The notes: generated by a model from the letters alone, not told the origin. Counted from the first letter of the stretch, positions 44,890 to 54,702 are shown. The stretch: 64,000 bases of DNA from Pseudoalteromonas spongiae UST010723-006 (GCF_000238255.3 NZ_CP011039.1:917001-981000), one strand, 5' to 3'. Made by a program: numbers and translations.

Positions 44890-46696
44890 TCGCATGTTAA
44901 AACACTTTGAAGATGAACTTGCGAGCATTAGAAGTGGCTTGGAGGGGTTTCGTAAGCGTTTTAGACGTGAAGCTGAACACATTAACCTCAACGACAAAGG
45001 GCAAGAAGATCCGAACGTTACACGTTTAGTTGATAGCTTTGCCTGGGTATCGGCAAAAAATGCAATTCAAATCGATTCGCTGCGCACTCGCCATATTGAA
45101 GAATTTGCGCAAATTGTTTCACCTAATCTGTTTAAACCTTTGCCAACAGTCGTGAAAGCACACTTTAATCCAAATCCAGATGATTTTAACAAGCCTGTAT
45201 TTCTCGATAAAAAGATTGAAGTTGAGTTGGAAGTCATTAATAAAGGGGATGACAACACTCAGGTTACCTTATGTAATTCATTACCCATCACTTTTAGCCC
45301 AATTAAAATTGATTTCTTTAAATTAGAGCAAACGCCTTTTGAGCATGCGATTCCAAGTAACCTAGACACCAAGCACGCGCTTTTTTGTCTTCGTGTTGCG
45401 CTCGATCCAATTAGTCTTGAAGTTGATATGCGCCAAGTGTTGGCGCAGCCGTTGCAACTTCATTTTAGTAATGAGTCGATAGGTCGTAATGTTGCTGATG
45501 TTATTAATCAGGCTTTAATAGACGTTGCAATCACGGTTGATGAACAAGCGCAGTCGGTATCGATTGGCCGAGATAACTTTAAGCCGCTGGTGATTGATGA
45601 TGATTTTATTGTATCGCCAATTGCTAGCAATGAAGTGCCCGTTTACTTTAAGCTCAAAGAGTATTTTTCTATTCCTGATAAGCGCCACTTTTTTATTTTG
45701 CGCAACCCTCATCATATTGCGGTTGAAGCAGGTCAACGCGTGTATCTCGATTTCTATTTAAACGAGCTAGGCGCAGCCCTATTAGATGAGAAAAAACTAG
45801 AAGTAAAAATAAACAAAACCCTGTTTAGTAACTTGTTTCATCAAACATCTGAGCCAATCCGTGTTAATTATCAAGAGCTTTCGTACCCTGTGATTGCGGA
45901 TGCAAGTCAGTCGAATATTCAAGTGTACTCAATTGATCGGGTACTGCGCGTTGATACTGAAGGTGCGGTAGAAATTCCACCGATTCTGGGCAAACAAGCG
46001 ATCGACTTTAATCAGCAATTGTATTGGTCACAAACAACAAAACTTGGCCGCGGTCGAAATATTAAAGCCTTATCAGGGCAGGAAGTTCAGCATCTAATAT
46101 TTCCAATTAATCACTCTAGCAGTGAGTTACCTAATGGTTTTAATGCCTACGCAGAGGTAACCTGCTTTGATGCACATTTAGCAAACAAAGTGCATGTTGG
46201 TAACCAAATTGTTGTCAATACAGAAGAGGCGCTTGCAGGTGAGTTTAACGTTGGCGGTGTAGCAATACAGCCAACGCAAGCAACTACCGATGAACAGAAT
46301 TATTGGAATATGCTCAAGTTATTGTCGTTTAATATGTCGCAGTTATTAACGGCGGATAATGCCAAAGAAAGCCTCAAAGGGTTTTTGCGCTTATTCATTA
46401 ACTCAAATGCCACGCACCATGAGCTAAACGTCATCTACAACGTTGCCGCTAAAAAGATTAATGCCCCGTTTTTACTGGAAGGGCGAATGGTGTTTGTACC
46501 AGGTATGAAAATTGAATTGACCTTGGATAACTCTGAGCTCAATGCGGACTATTCCTTATTTATTGCATTGCTTAATGACTTCTTCTTAGCACAGACTGCA
46601 TTTGACCGTTGTTGCCAGTTATCGGTATCGTACACTAGCTTCAATTGGCCGGTTAAAACGTTTGATGCGCAGCTAGGGGTTCGCGTATGCAGCTAA
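44882..46696 (+). CDS. tssF: T6SS baseplate protein TssF
   Basis: A 604-residue baseplate wedge protein that pairs with TssG. The N-terminus MINRMLKHFEDELASIRSGLEGFRKRFRREAEHI and TRLVDSFAWVSAKNAIQIDSLRTRHIEEFAQIVSPNLFKPLPT are characteristic, and the overall length matches VasA/ImpG. The gene overlaps tssE by 8 bases and tssG by 10 bases, so the three are translationally coupled. Confidence 0.93.
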   Translation: MINRMLKHFEDELASIRSGLEGFRKRFRREAEHINLNDKGQEDPNVTRLVDSFAWVSAKNAIQIDSLRTRHIEEFAQIVSPNLFKPLPTVVKAHFNPNPDDFNKPVFLDKKIEVELEVINKGDDNTQVTLCNSLPITFSPIKIDFFKLEQTPFEHAIPSNLDTKHALFCLRVALDPISLEVDMRQVLAQPLQLHFSNESIGRNVADVINQALIDVAITVDEQAQSVSIGRDNFKPLVIDDDFIVSPIASNEVPVYFKLKEYFSIPDKRHFFILRNPHHIAVEAGQRVYLDFYLNELGAALLDEKKLEVKINKTLFSNLFHQTSEPIRVNYQELSYPVIADASQSNIQVYSIDRVLRVDTEGAVEIPPILGKQAIDFNQQLYWSQTTKLGRGRNIKALSGQEVQHLIFPINHSSSELPNGFNAYAEVTCFDAHLANKVHVGNQIVVNTEEALAGEFNVGGVAIQPTQATTDEQNYWNMLKLLSFNMSQLLTADNAKESLKGFLRLFINSNATHHELNVIYNVAAKKINAPFLLEGRMVFVPGMKIELTLDNSELNADYSLFIALLNDFFLAQTAFDRCCQLSVSYTSFNWPVKTFDAQLGVRVCS

Positions 46697-47616
46697 AGCA
46701 AAAGGCACTTTATAAAGTAAAGTCGGTGCTTCATTTCAATCGCTTAGCGCGAGTACTCGGTGTTAAAAAAATTAGCTATAAACAAGATTTGTTTTCTAAT
46801 CAATATCACGATAAGTACATTAAGTTCACCCAATTACCCGACCAACACTTGGTTGTGCGTTCGCATCAAGCAACCTTGTTCGGCATTAATGGCGGCTTAC
46901 CTCATTTTATTTTAGATTGGTTAAAAGAAGCATACTTAAAATCTAATCGCGCTTATTTACGCTTTATTGCTATTTTTGATGATGCGATGGTGCGTCAGTC
47001 AGTGAAGCTTGATTCATATAACTCAATTGTTTACCGCGCCGAAAAGTGCGGTGATAAACAACAGCAAAATGCGTTGAAACAGAGTTATTTTGAAGCGCTT
47101 ACCGCCCATTACGAAGAATTAAATATGTTGCCGGCAACTTTGGTTGTGCGTGGTGAGAGTCATTCACTGAACAATTTAAAGTTGCTTTTGGCGTATTATT
47201 TTCCGTTTCAATTTACCATTGCGCTTAATCAGCTAGAAAAAAAGCCCATCCCGCAAACGGCGCGCAGTCGTTTAGGGGGGTGTCAGCTAGGTCATGGCGC
47301 TATTGTAGGAGAAACGTTTGTGCAATTGGGTCGAACGCTAAATGTGGTAGTGAAAATAGACGACTCTGCATTTTTTAGTCAAATTGAACAGCAAAATAGC
47401 GCTGCAATGGACGTTTTACAATCAATCAAATCAATTTGTAAGTATTATGTTAATCACGAAGTTGTAGTTAATGTTGAGGCTGAATATACTGGTCCAGATA
47501 AATCGTGTTTAGCACTTACCAAGAATAAACAGCATGCGCTGGTGTTAGGTATTAACTCAAACTTAGCCACACTGCATGGAACAAATAAACGAACCGTAAG
47601 GGCTCTGTCGAGCTAA
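46687..47616 (+). CDS. tssG: T6SS baseplate protein TssG
   Basis: A 309-residue TssG/ImpH-family protein. Visible family features are FNRLARVLGVKKISYKQDLFSNQY, SHQATLFGINGGLPHFILDWLKEA, SYFEALTAHYEELNMLP, and the conserved SRLGGCQLGHGAIVGETFVQLGRTLNVVVKID toward the C-terminus. It overlaps tssF by 10 bases and is followed by tssH after 10 bases. The sequence is diverged, but order, length and the GGCQLGxGA block fix the call. Confidence 0.9.
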   Translation: MQLKQKALYKVKSVLHFNRLARVLGVKKISYKQDLFSNQYHDKYIKFTQLPDQHLVVRSHQATLFGINGGLPHFILDWLKEAYLKSNRAYLRFIAIFDDAMVRQSVKLDSYNSIVYRAEKCGDKQQQNALKQSYFEALTAHYEELNMLPATLVVRGESHSLNNLKLLLAYYFPFQFTIALNQLEKKPIPQTARSRLGGCQLGHGAIVGETFVQLGRTLNVVVKIDDSAFFSQIEQQNSAAMDVLQSIKSICKYYVNHEVVVNVEAEYTGPDKSCLALTKNKQHALVLGINSNLATLHGTNKRTVRALSS

Positions 47617-47626
47617 AAGGATTTTT

Positions 47627-50200
47627 ATGTCACAAATATCAATTTCAAAGCTCATTTCCTTTTTGGACAATAACCTAAAAAATGCGTTGGAATATGCAGC
47701 AGCAGATGCGATGAAGTCGCAAGTTGGTGCAATTGAAGTAGAGCATTGGTTGGTTTCTTTGTTGCAAGGGCGTGACGCTAAGTTACTGCAATTCCTTGAA
47801 TCACAAAAAGTTGATTTACCTGCTTTTCAAGCTGAACTAGAAAAGGCGCTAGCACGTTTAGATAAAACACATTCGGGGCAACCTACAATTAGTCCTGATG
47901 TTATCGAATTAATTAAATCAGCGTGGTTAATTGCCTCGGTCGAATTTTCGCATAATGCAGTAGTGGGGTTGCATCTGTTACTTGCAATGCTACAAACCGA
48001 TCCGCTTTCATTGAACCGCCATCACTTTGAGGCGCTTAATAATGTTTCGATTGAAAGCTTAAAAGAATATATAAAGTCACTTGTAATTGGCGCGGCGAAA
48101 AGCGCCACAAGCCAAGGTGCGACGCCTGCAGCACCAATTGCCAATGGGGCACTTGAAAAATATACGGTCAACCTAACCCAAGCGGCTAAAAATGGTGAAT
48201 TAGATGTGGTTTCGGGGCGTGCTGACGAGGTGCGATTAGCAATCGATATTCTATGTCGAAAACGCCAAAATAACCCAATTTTTGTCGGTGAACCTGGAGT
48301 AGGTAAAACCGCTGTTGTAGAAGGGCTCGCGCAAAAAATTGCGAATGATGAAGTTCCTCCCGTTTTATCTGGCGTACAAATTCATTCATTAGATTTAGGT
48401 CTATTACAAGCGGGTGCCAGCGTTAAAGGCGAATTTGAAAATCGTTTAAAAGATGTCATTAACGAAGTTAAAAATGCCGATGTACCGATTGTGGTATTTA
48501 TTGATGAAGCACATACTTTAATTGGTGCTGGTGGTGCAGAAGGGCAAAATGATGCGGCGAACCTACTAAAACCAGCTCTTGCACGAGGCGAGTTTAGAAC
48601 GCTTGCAGCGACCACATGGGAAGAATATAAAAAGTACTTTGAAAAAGACCCTGCGCTTACACGTCGTTTCCAAGTTGTAAAAGTTGATGAGCCAAATGAA
48701 GACGATGCATTACAAATGCTGCGAGGCGTCGCTGAATCTCTCAAAAAGCACCACAAAGTGTTTATTACCGAGGCAGCATTGGAAGCCGCGGTGAACTTAT
48801 CAATACGTTATTTGCCAAGTCGTAAGCTGCCTGATAAAGCGATTAGTATTTTAGACACGTCATGTGCGCGTATCGCATTAACGCAAAGTGCCAAGCCAGC
48901 AAAATTAGAGAAGGTTGAGCAGTCAATTCGCTACCTTGAAAATGAACTTGTATCGCTTAGTAAAGAAAACGAGATGCTCGGTAACCAAGCTGTCAGCATC
49001 GCTGAAAAGCAAGCAAAAAAAGCACAACTTGAGTCTGAACTTGAAGCGATTAACCAGCAGTGGCAAAAAGAAAAAGAATTAGTCGATCAACTTAGTGCAA
49101 TTCAAAGCGGTGAACAGCAAGGCGACTTCTTAGCATCGTTAGACAAGTTAAAAGCACTGCAAGGTGAAGCGCCAATGGTTCATGCTATTGTGGATGAACA
49201 AACCATTGCCGAGGTAATTGGTGCGTGGACAGGGATTCCTATTGGGAATTTACTAAAAGATGAAGTAGCGAAATTATTGACACTTGAAGCGTCGTTGCAT
49301 CAACGAATTATTGGTCAAAAACATGCAATGCATGAGTTGGCGAAAAGCATTCGTGTGTCGCGCGCAGGTTTAACAGATAAACGCAAACCGGTTGGTGTGT
49401 TTTTAATGTGTGGACCAAGTGGTGTAGGTAAGTCTGAAACGGCGCTTACGTTAGCCGACCAACTGTTTGGTGGCGAACAAGATATGACGGTTATTAACAT
49501 GACCGAATTTAAAGAAGCGCACAAGGTATCTATGTTGCTCGGCTCTCCGGCTGGCTATGTTGGTTATGGTAAAGGCGGAGTGCTAACAGAGGCAATTCGT
49601 CGTAATCCATATTGTGTGCTACTACTTGATGAAATGGAAAAAGCCCACCCAAGTGTGCATGATATTTTCTACCAAATCTTTGACAAAGGCTGCATTCAAG
49701 ATAGTGAAGGACGTAATATCGACTTCCGTAATACGCTGATTATTATGACTTCAAATGCGGCTGATAGCGCGATAGTGGACTATTGTGATGCACAGGACAC
49801 GCGTCCCGATTTAATCGAGCTGGTTGATAACGTGCGTCCGGCACTGCAAGAGTACTTTAAGCCAGCGTTTCTTGGTCGCTGTAATATTATTCCATATTAC
49901 CCACTCAACACTGATGAATTAGCACAAATAGCGGGCATTGCGTTAAAACGAATTTCACAAAAGCTGTCAGAAACCTATGGTGCATCATTGGATTATGATC
50001 AGTCGTTTATCGATTATGTAGTGCTCAAAGGTAATGAGCCAACTATCGGTGGGCGCGCGATTGAGCAAATCGTTAACCGTAATTTAATGCCGCTATTAGC
50101 AGAAAAATGCATCGAACGAATTAGTAATGGTGATGCAGTAACCTGCGTAACGATTACGGGCGTTGCCGATGCGACCGATTTTGAACTGAAGGTTGAATAA
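47627..50200 (+). CDS. tssH: T6SS ATPase ClpV (TssH)
   Basis: An 857-residue AAA+ ATPase that disassembles the contracted sheath. Two Walker A motifs are present, GEPGVGKTA near residue 221 and GPSGVGKS near residue 596, with the Walker B FIDEAHTLIGAGG and DEMEKAHPSVHDIF. The shorter middle coiled coil (about 430-500) and N-terminal domain distinguish it from ClpB. The start MSQISISKLISFLDNNLKNALEYAAADAM is typical of ClpV. AAAAGG lies 7 bases upstream of ATG 47627. Confidence 0.96.
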   Translation: MSQISISKLISFLDNNLKNALEYAAADAMKSQVGAIEVEHWLVSLLQGRDAKLLQFLESQKVDLPAFQAELEKALARLDKTHSGQPTISPDVIELIKSAWLIASVEFSHNAVVGLHLLLAMLQTDPLSLNRHHFEALNNVSIESLKEYIKSLVIGAAKSATSQGATPAAPIANGALEKYTVNLTQAAKNGELDVVSGRADEVRLAIDILCRKRQNNPIFVGEPGVGKTAVVEGLAQKIANDEVPPVLSGVQIHSLDLGLLQAGASVKGEFENRLKDVINEVKNADVPIVVFIDEAHTLIGAGGAEGQNDAANLLKPALARGEFRTLAATTWEEYKKYFEKDPALTRRFQVVKVDEPNEDDALQMLRGVAESLKKHHKVFITEAALEAAVNLSIRYLPSRKLPDKAISILDTSCARIALTQSAKPAKLEKVEQSIRYLENELVSLSKENEMLGNQAVSIAEKQAKKAQLESELEAINQQWQKEKELVDQLSAIQSGEQQGDFLASLDKLKALQGEAPMVHAIVDEQTIAEVIGAWTGIPIGNLLKDEVAKLLTLEASLHQRIIGQKHAMHELAKSIRVSRAGLTDKRKPVGVFLMCGPSGVGKSETALTLADQLFGGEQDMTVINMTEFKEAHKVSMLLGSPAGYVGYGKGGVLTEAIRRNPYCVLLLDEMEKAHPSVHDIFYQIFDKGCIQDSEGRNIDFRNTLIIMTSNAADSAIVDYCDAQDTRPDLIELVDNVRPALQEYFKPAFLGRCNIIPYYPLNTDELAQIAGIALKRISQKLSETYGASLDYDQSFIDYVVLKGNEPTIGGRAIEQIVNRNLMPLLAEKCIERISNGDAVTCVTITGVADATDFELKVE

Positions 50201-50206
50201 CATTTA

Positions 50207-50923
50207 ATGTGGTATCGAGCATTTTCTTCTGTGCTGCTTGTATCGAGCTTATTCGTTACAGCTAACAGTTTGGCGATTGAACGGGTGCGTTTAGCGACGC
50301 ACCAAGTTTACCCATATCATTATGTTGAGAACGGTAAAGTTTATGGTGATGTCATTCGCCAAGTAAAGTGTGCTTTTAATCGCATGGAAACGCCGTTTAA
50401 AGCAGAGTTTAGTGATTGGGTTGACGTTGAGTTACGACTGCGTACTGGCCAACTTGATGCTATTTTTGCTGTGGCTAACAGCGAAAGGCGAAGTGAATTT
50501 GGTGAGCTTTCTATCCCGTTGGCACAAAAGCACCTTTATTGGTATTTTACAGGCCCTAAAATTAATGTCGCGACAACTAACCCGCTTTATCAAAAATATA
50601 AAGTGGCTGCTGATTTTGGCTCAGACGAATGGTTAACCTTAAAACGCCAAGCATATAACGTACAGAAAAAGCCGCGTGATGCCGGAGAGTTGGTGCAATT
50701 GTTAGTGAGCCATGAAGTAGACGCGATATTGCTGGATGAACAAGAATTTAGTTATGAATTATCAAAGCATAATTTGCAAAGTACTCGCTTTTCGCGTCAG
50801 CACTATGGGAATATAGCGCTTGGTGTATTGTTTTCTAAGGCTTTTTTAAATGAGCATCCGACGTTTTTACAATCATTTAATACTGCAGCGTCTAATTGCC
50901 TGGTGCAGGATACGGGGAACTAA
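50207..50923 (+). CDS. Periplasmic solute-binding protein in the T6SS cluster
   Basis: A 238-residue exported protein with a signal peptide (about 1-23, ending SLA). The mature part is a SBP_bac_3-type (amino-acid binding) fold, with VRLATHQVYPYHYVENGKVYGDVIRQV, FSDWVDVELRLRTGQLDAIFAV and RDAGELVQLLVSHEVDAILLDEQEFSYELS. No ABC transporter genes are present. It lies between tssH and the FHA gene with 6- and 3-base gaps, so it is part of the T6SS operon. Its role is unknown: ligand sensing, or a periplasmic accessory of the membrane complex, are possible but unproven. Confidence 0.85.
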   Translation: MWYRAFSSVLLVSSLFVTANSLAIERVRLATHQVYPYHYVENGKVYGDVIRQVKCAFNRMETPFKAEFSDWVDVELRLRTGQLDAIFAVANSERRSEFGELSIPLAQKHLYWYFTGPKINVATTNPLYQKYKVAADFGSDEWLTLKRQAYNVQKKPRDAGELVQLLVSHEVDAILLDEQEFSYELSKHNLQSTRFSRQHYGNIALGVLFSKAFLNEHPTFLQSFNTAASNCLVQDTGN

Positions 50924-50926
50924 CTC

Positions 50927-51745
50927 ATGAATTCGGCAATGTTACAAGTGACAGAGTGCCCCGAAGACGTTCGCTTATTATCTCGCATGGCAACTGTCAC
51001 CGAGGCAGGCGTGGCGTTAGGTGGATCAATTGAATGTGATTTAATTTTACCCGCAGTTGATGCAAACCAAGACGCGGGCGCTATTTACTTTCGAGTTTCG
51101 CCTGATGTGACAACTGGTCGTTTTAAACTGCTGACTAAAGTTGAAGGGGTTGCGGTTAACCAACGAGCACAAATTGCCAATTCGTCTGTTACTTTAAGTG
51201 ACGGTGATGTGATAGCGGTTAATGGTTACACCCTATTATTTTCGGCCGACACGGATATGCAAACTGAATCAATCAACGATTCAGACAAGGCGAATAATGC
51301 CACGAGTGATTTTTATGACACGGTTTCGAATGTTGAATTTGATGCCAGTAATATCTTTGCCGATCTTGAAAGTGAACTTGATCAAGTGGCTGAGCATCAA
51401 TCAAAAGAGGATGAGTTCGTTGATTATCATGCTTATCAGGAAGTTGATGTATCAAGCCAACAAGGAGCTTATTCTCATACGGTTGAAAAGAAGTTAGATA
51501 AACTTTTAGAAGTGTCACAAAATCCATGGATTCAGCAAAAACAATTGCTTATGATGTTGGATGATGTTGTTGAGCAGTTTATTAAAGAGTTTGATCCTGA
51601 GATGATTGAAGAGATGGTTGGACCGCCATCACGCTGGAACAACAAACAGTGGGTCGCATACAAGAATTATTATCAGCGAAAACAAAATGAAGGGCATTTT
51701 AAACGTCAGTTTAAAGCGCTATTAATAGAATGCATGCAAAAATAA
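50927..51745 (+). CDS. tagH: FHA-domain T6SS protein (TagH/Fha type)
   Basis: A 272-residue protein. The N-terminal ~110 residues fold as an FHA domain (GGSIECDLILP, RFKLLTKVEGVAVNQRAQIANSSVTLSDGDVIAVNGYTLLF), but the usual SRxH phosphothreonine-binding motif is not visible. The C-terminal part (about 185-270, QFIKEFDPEMIEEMVGPPSRWNNKQWVAYKNYY) is the TagH/type VI FHA C-terminal domain. A linker of acidic and serine-rich residues joins them. In other T6SS it regulates assembly through threonine phosphorylation (PpkA/Fha), but no kinase gene is in this cluster. It overlaps tssJ by 16 bases. Confidence 0.85.
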   Translation: MNSAMLQVTECPEDVRLLSRMATVTEAGVALGGSIECDLILPAVDANQDAGAIYFRVSPDVTTGRFKLLTKVEGVAVNQRAQIANSSVTLSDGDVIAVNGYTLLFSADTDMQTESINDSDKANNATSDFYDTVSNVEFDASNIFADLESELDQVAEHQSKEDEFVDYHAYQEVDVSSQQGAYSHTVEKKLDKLLEVSQNPWIQQKQLLMMLDDVVEQFIKEFDPEMIEEMVGPPSRWNNKQWVAYKNYYQRKQNEGHFKRQFKALLIECMQK

Positions 51746-52242
51746 TTATATTAATAATAATCGCTAGTTTATTTGGTTGCTCGAGCAACGATTTATTGAA
51801 GCGTTTTTCTCTGCCTATTCAGCTAAAACTGGAGACCAATGAAAAACTTAATTGGTCAAATAATACCGCCAATCCAGTGGCGGTTCGCTTGTATCAGCTT
51901 GAAAAGTCAGATCGCTTTATGCAAAGCGACTTTATTACGCTATTTAATGACGATAAATCAGTGTTGGCTGAGCAGCTGATAGAGCGTCAAAGGTGGTATC
52001 CTGTGATGCCGCAAACCTCAGAGTTTAAGACCATAGAATTGTTGCCAGGTGTGCGCCATTTAGCTGTATTAGTTGAATTTACAGACTATCAAAAAAGTGC
52101 AGCAAAAGCCTTGATTACATTGCCAGAGGATTTATCGAAAGACACGGTTGTTTGGTTGGGAATTCAAGGCAGTACAGTGACCTTTAATGTGGTACCACAA
52201 CCAAGTTGGTGGGATAGTCTATTTAGCTGGGGAGCAGCATAA
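51730..52242 (+). CDS. tssJ: T6SS outer membrane lipoprotein TssJ
   Basis: A 170-residue lipoprotein with lipobox LFGC (Cys17) that anchors the TssJ-TssM-TssL membrane complex in the outer membrane. The core is the TssJ beta-sandwich (NTANPVAVRLYQLEKSDRFMQSDFITLFNDD, LLPGVRHLAVLVEF). It starts inside the FHA gene (16-base overlap) and its stop codon overlaps the tssK start by one base. Confidence 0.92.
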   Translation: MHAKIIILIIIASLFGCSSNDLLKRFSLPIQLKLETNEKLNWSNNTANPVAVRLYQLEKSDRFMQSDFITLFNDDKSVLAEQLIERQRWYPVMPQTSEFKTIELLPGVRHLAVLVEFTDYQKSAAKALITLPEDLSKDTVVWLGIQGSTVTFNVVPQPSWWDSLFSWGAA

Positions 52243-53561
52243 TGAATAATAAAATCGTTTGGCGCGATGGCACCTTTTTGTATCCTCAGCACTTTCAACA
52301 GATGGATGCGCATTTAGAAGGCGTAATACAGAATTATAGCAGGCTGAAAACCGGAGAGTTGACGCCACATTGTGGTTTAACCCGTTTAAAAATAAATGAA
52401 GGTTTGCTTAATCTTGGGCAGTTTTCAATTCAAGCATGCGAAGGCATTTTACCAGATGGTCAATACTTCAATTTAGAAAGCGAGATTGCTTTGCATATCC
52501 CTGAAGGTACGGTTGACCAAATGGTTTATTTAACCGTACCAATTATGTTGGTTGGCAATGATAGCTTTAACAATCAGCTTGCAACATCTCGCTATCGAAC
52601 ACATTTCTCTAAAGTGTTTGATTTCACCTCAAGTGAACAAGCTGAGCTTGAAGTTGAACATGCGTCACTTAATATCACCTTGCAACTCGAAGAAGATAAC
52701 TTAGATGGCTTCGTTAAATTAGCCGTTGGCAAAGTGTTAGAGGTTAATGGTAACGGAGAAGTGGTGATTGACCGCGCGTTTATTCCTGACTGTCTTAGCT
52801 TAGGAGCCGCGGATATTTTGCTTGAACGAATTAAAGAGCTTGAGACCTTAGCGAATGCAAAAGCGAATCAGCTACTTGCACGTTTAAACGCAACGATTGA
52901 AACGCAAACGGGTAGTGTGTTGTTTAAAGAGCAACAACTTCTTTCTTTGATCTATCACTGGTTGCCATGGCTTGAAGCGACACAGCGTACACAGCACTAC
53001 AAGCTGGGACGTTTTTTTTATGAATTAAAGCAATTCGAATCGGCATTACTGAGCGCTGATTTTGAACCGCGCACATCGTGGACACCGCTGACATTTGAAA
53101 ACTTGTATCACCAATTTCATAGTGTGATATCACGAATAAAAGACAAGCTTTCAATCAATCAACAGCAAAATGTAATTGAGTATTTATGGGATAAATCGCT
53201 ATTTGATAGCAGACGCATGCTATTGGCAAAGATTAAGCAAGTAGAAGTGAGGCAAGCACAACGGGTGATTATTGCGGTATCTTCTGAGGCCAATATTGCC
53301 AAAGAAGTATTTGAAACCGGTTTCAAACTGGCGGGCAATAAATCCATTGTTGAATGCATAAAAAATGCAACGCAAGGGGTAAACGTTACTGCATTGCCAT
53401 TTCCGCCACCTGAGTTAAAAGAGCGTGCCAACACCAGCTATTTCCAAATTGATTTAAATGATGTGCTGTGGCAAAAAGTGCTTGATAACAAGGAGATGCT
53501 CGCATTACATATTGATGCGCGTATTTATGTTGAAGACGTTAAATTATTTTTAATTAACTAG
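52242..53561 (+). CDS. tssK: T6SS baseplate-membrane linker TssK
   Basis: A 439-residue trimeric adaptor connecting the baseplate to the TssL-TssM membrane complex. The N-terminus IVWRDGTFLYPQHFQQMDAHLEGVIQNYSRLK and the block VYLTVPIML-to-SRYRTHFSKVFDF are typical, and the length is normal for the family. It overlaps tssJ by one base and is followed by tssL after 1 base. Confidence 0.95.
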   Translation: MNNKIVWRDGTFLYPQHFQQMDAHLEGVIQNYSRLKTGELTPHCGLTRLKINEGLLNLGQFSIQACEGILPDGQYFNLESEIALHIPEGTVDQMVYLTVPIMLVGNDSFNNQLATSRYRTHFSKVFDFTSSEQAELEVEHASLNITLQLEEDNLDGFVKLAVGKVLEVNGNGEVVIDRAFIPDCLSLGAADILLERIKELETLANAKANQLLARLNATIETQTGSVLFKEQQLLSLIYHWLPWLEATQRTQHYKLGRFFYELKQFESALLSADFEPRTSWTPLTFENLYHQFHSVISRIKDKLSINQQQNVIEYLWDKSLFDSRRMLLAKIKQVEVRQAQRVIIAVSSEANIAKEVFETGFKLAGNKSIVECIKNATQGVNVTALPFPPPELKERANTSYFQIDLNDVLWQKVLDNKEMLALHIDARIYVEDVKLFLIN

Positions 53562-53562
53562 T

Positions 53563-54702
53563 ATGCAAATAGCCAGTTATACCGTTAACCAGTTTTCATT
53601 AGTTGATGAAAAAAATACTGCACTTAAAGATCTGTTCAATGAAATTGAATGGCAAGGTGAAGCGTTATTGCGTTTGAGTTTACCGTTTTTGCCGATGATT
53701 GATGCGGTTGCGTCACTCGATGAAGTAAATTCGCTTGATAACTTGCGCGATAAGTTGGTAACGGAACTTAAAGCGCTAAAGCGCCGTGGCCGCGATGAAA
53801 ATATAGCGCCAGCACTGCTTGATAAACTGTGTTTTGTTTGGGCTGCGTTTTTTGATGAGCGCATCAGCTATGAATGTAAATTAGATACAACTCAATGGCA
53901 AAATAACACGCTTGTGAGTCAATTGTTTGGTATTCGTAACAGCGGCGAAACCTTTTTTAGTTTACTCAAGCAGCTAATGGAGTTTCCAAAAAAGCATATT
54001 GAGCTTATTAAAATTTGCTATTTGTTGTTACAGCTCGGCTTTAAGGGCAAGTTTAATAACCAGCAGCAAGCAGAGCTTAATAAAATTATTGCTGATGTAA
54101 ATTTTGCAATTACTGAACTAGGCGCATTTAAAGAACAAAACACGGTTTCGCCATTAGCAAACGTTGAGCGAAAATCTCATATTAGTTATGGCTTATTTAA
54201 AGGCGTTTCTGCTACGTCTTTTGTTATTTTTATTGTGTTCTTAATGCTCGCTGGATTGATCTCTTACAATGTTTATGTCGGCAAAATATATCAAAGCCAA
54301 CATCATGAATATGATGAAATGGCCAAAAATACCTTTGCCCATTTGCAACAGTTAAAACATAAACCAATCTCAATTGAAAATGCGCAATTTACCGTTAAAG
54401 AAAATAACCAAAAGCCAGTCGTGACAACCGCGCCAATTACACTCGCACCTGAAATACAGCCTGACTCCCAAGTTGATACAGCAACTCAATATTTTGTGCA
54501 ACTTGGTGCATTTTATGAGCGCTCACGCGCGCTTGCTTTGCAACAAAAGTGCGGCAATGAAGACTATCAAACCGTGATCGAAGATGACGGTGCGCGCCAT
54601 CGAGTAGGCTTTATTGCCGACGGCTTCACCTCGGCTAAAAAAGTGAGCGCATATTTTTCAAGTTTATGTCGCGTGTCACCTTTTATTAAGGAGTACCAGT
54701 GA
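53563..54702 (+). CDS. tssL: T6SS membrane protein TssL (DotU) with C-terminal SPOR domain
   Basis: A 379-residue inner-membrane protein. The DotU-type cytoplasmic domain covers about 1-200 (LSLPFLPMIDAV, LCFVWAAFFDERISYECKLDTTQWQNNTLVSQLFG, ETFFSLLKQLME). A single membrane segment lies at about 220-242. The periplasmic tail ends in a SPOR domain (Y310 onward, YFVQLGAFYERSRALALQQKCG to VSAYFSSLC), which in other proteins binds denuded peptidoglycan. Many TssL carry an OmpA-type cell-wall domain; a SPOR domain is a less common solution. It overlaps tssM by 4 bases (GTGA). Confidence 0.93.
   Translation: MQIASYTVNQFSLVDEKNTALKDLFNEIEWQGEALLRLSLPFLPMIDAVASLDEVNSLDNLRDKLVTELKALKRRGRDENIAPALLDKLCFVWAAFFDERISYECKLDTTQWQNNTLVSQLFGIRNSGETFFSLLKQLMEFPKKHIELIKICYLLLQLGFKGKFNNQQQAELNKIIADVNFAITELGAFKEQNTVSPLANVERKSHISYGLFKGVSATSFVIFIVFLMLAGLISYNVYVGKIYQSQHHEYDEMAKNTFAHLQQLKHKPISIENAQFTVKENNQKPVVTTAPITLAPEIQPDSQVDTATQYFVQLGAFYERSRALALQQKCGNEDYQTVIEDDGARHRVGFIADGFTSAKKVSAYFSSLCRVSPFIKEYQ

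Noticed and set aside
47627..50200. Second clpB
   Set aside because: The N-terminus, the shorter middle domain and the position inside the T6SS operon identify it as ClpV (tssH).
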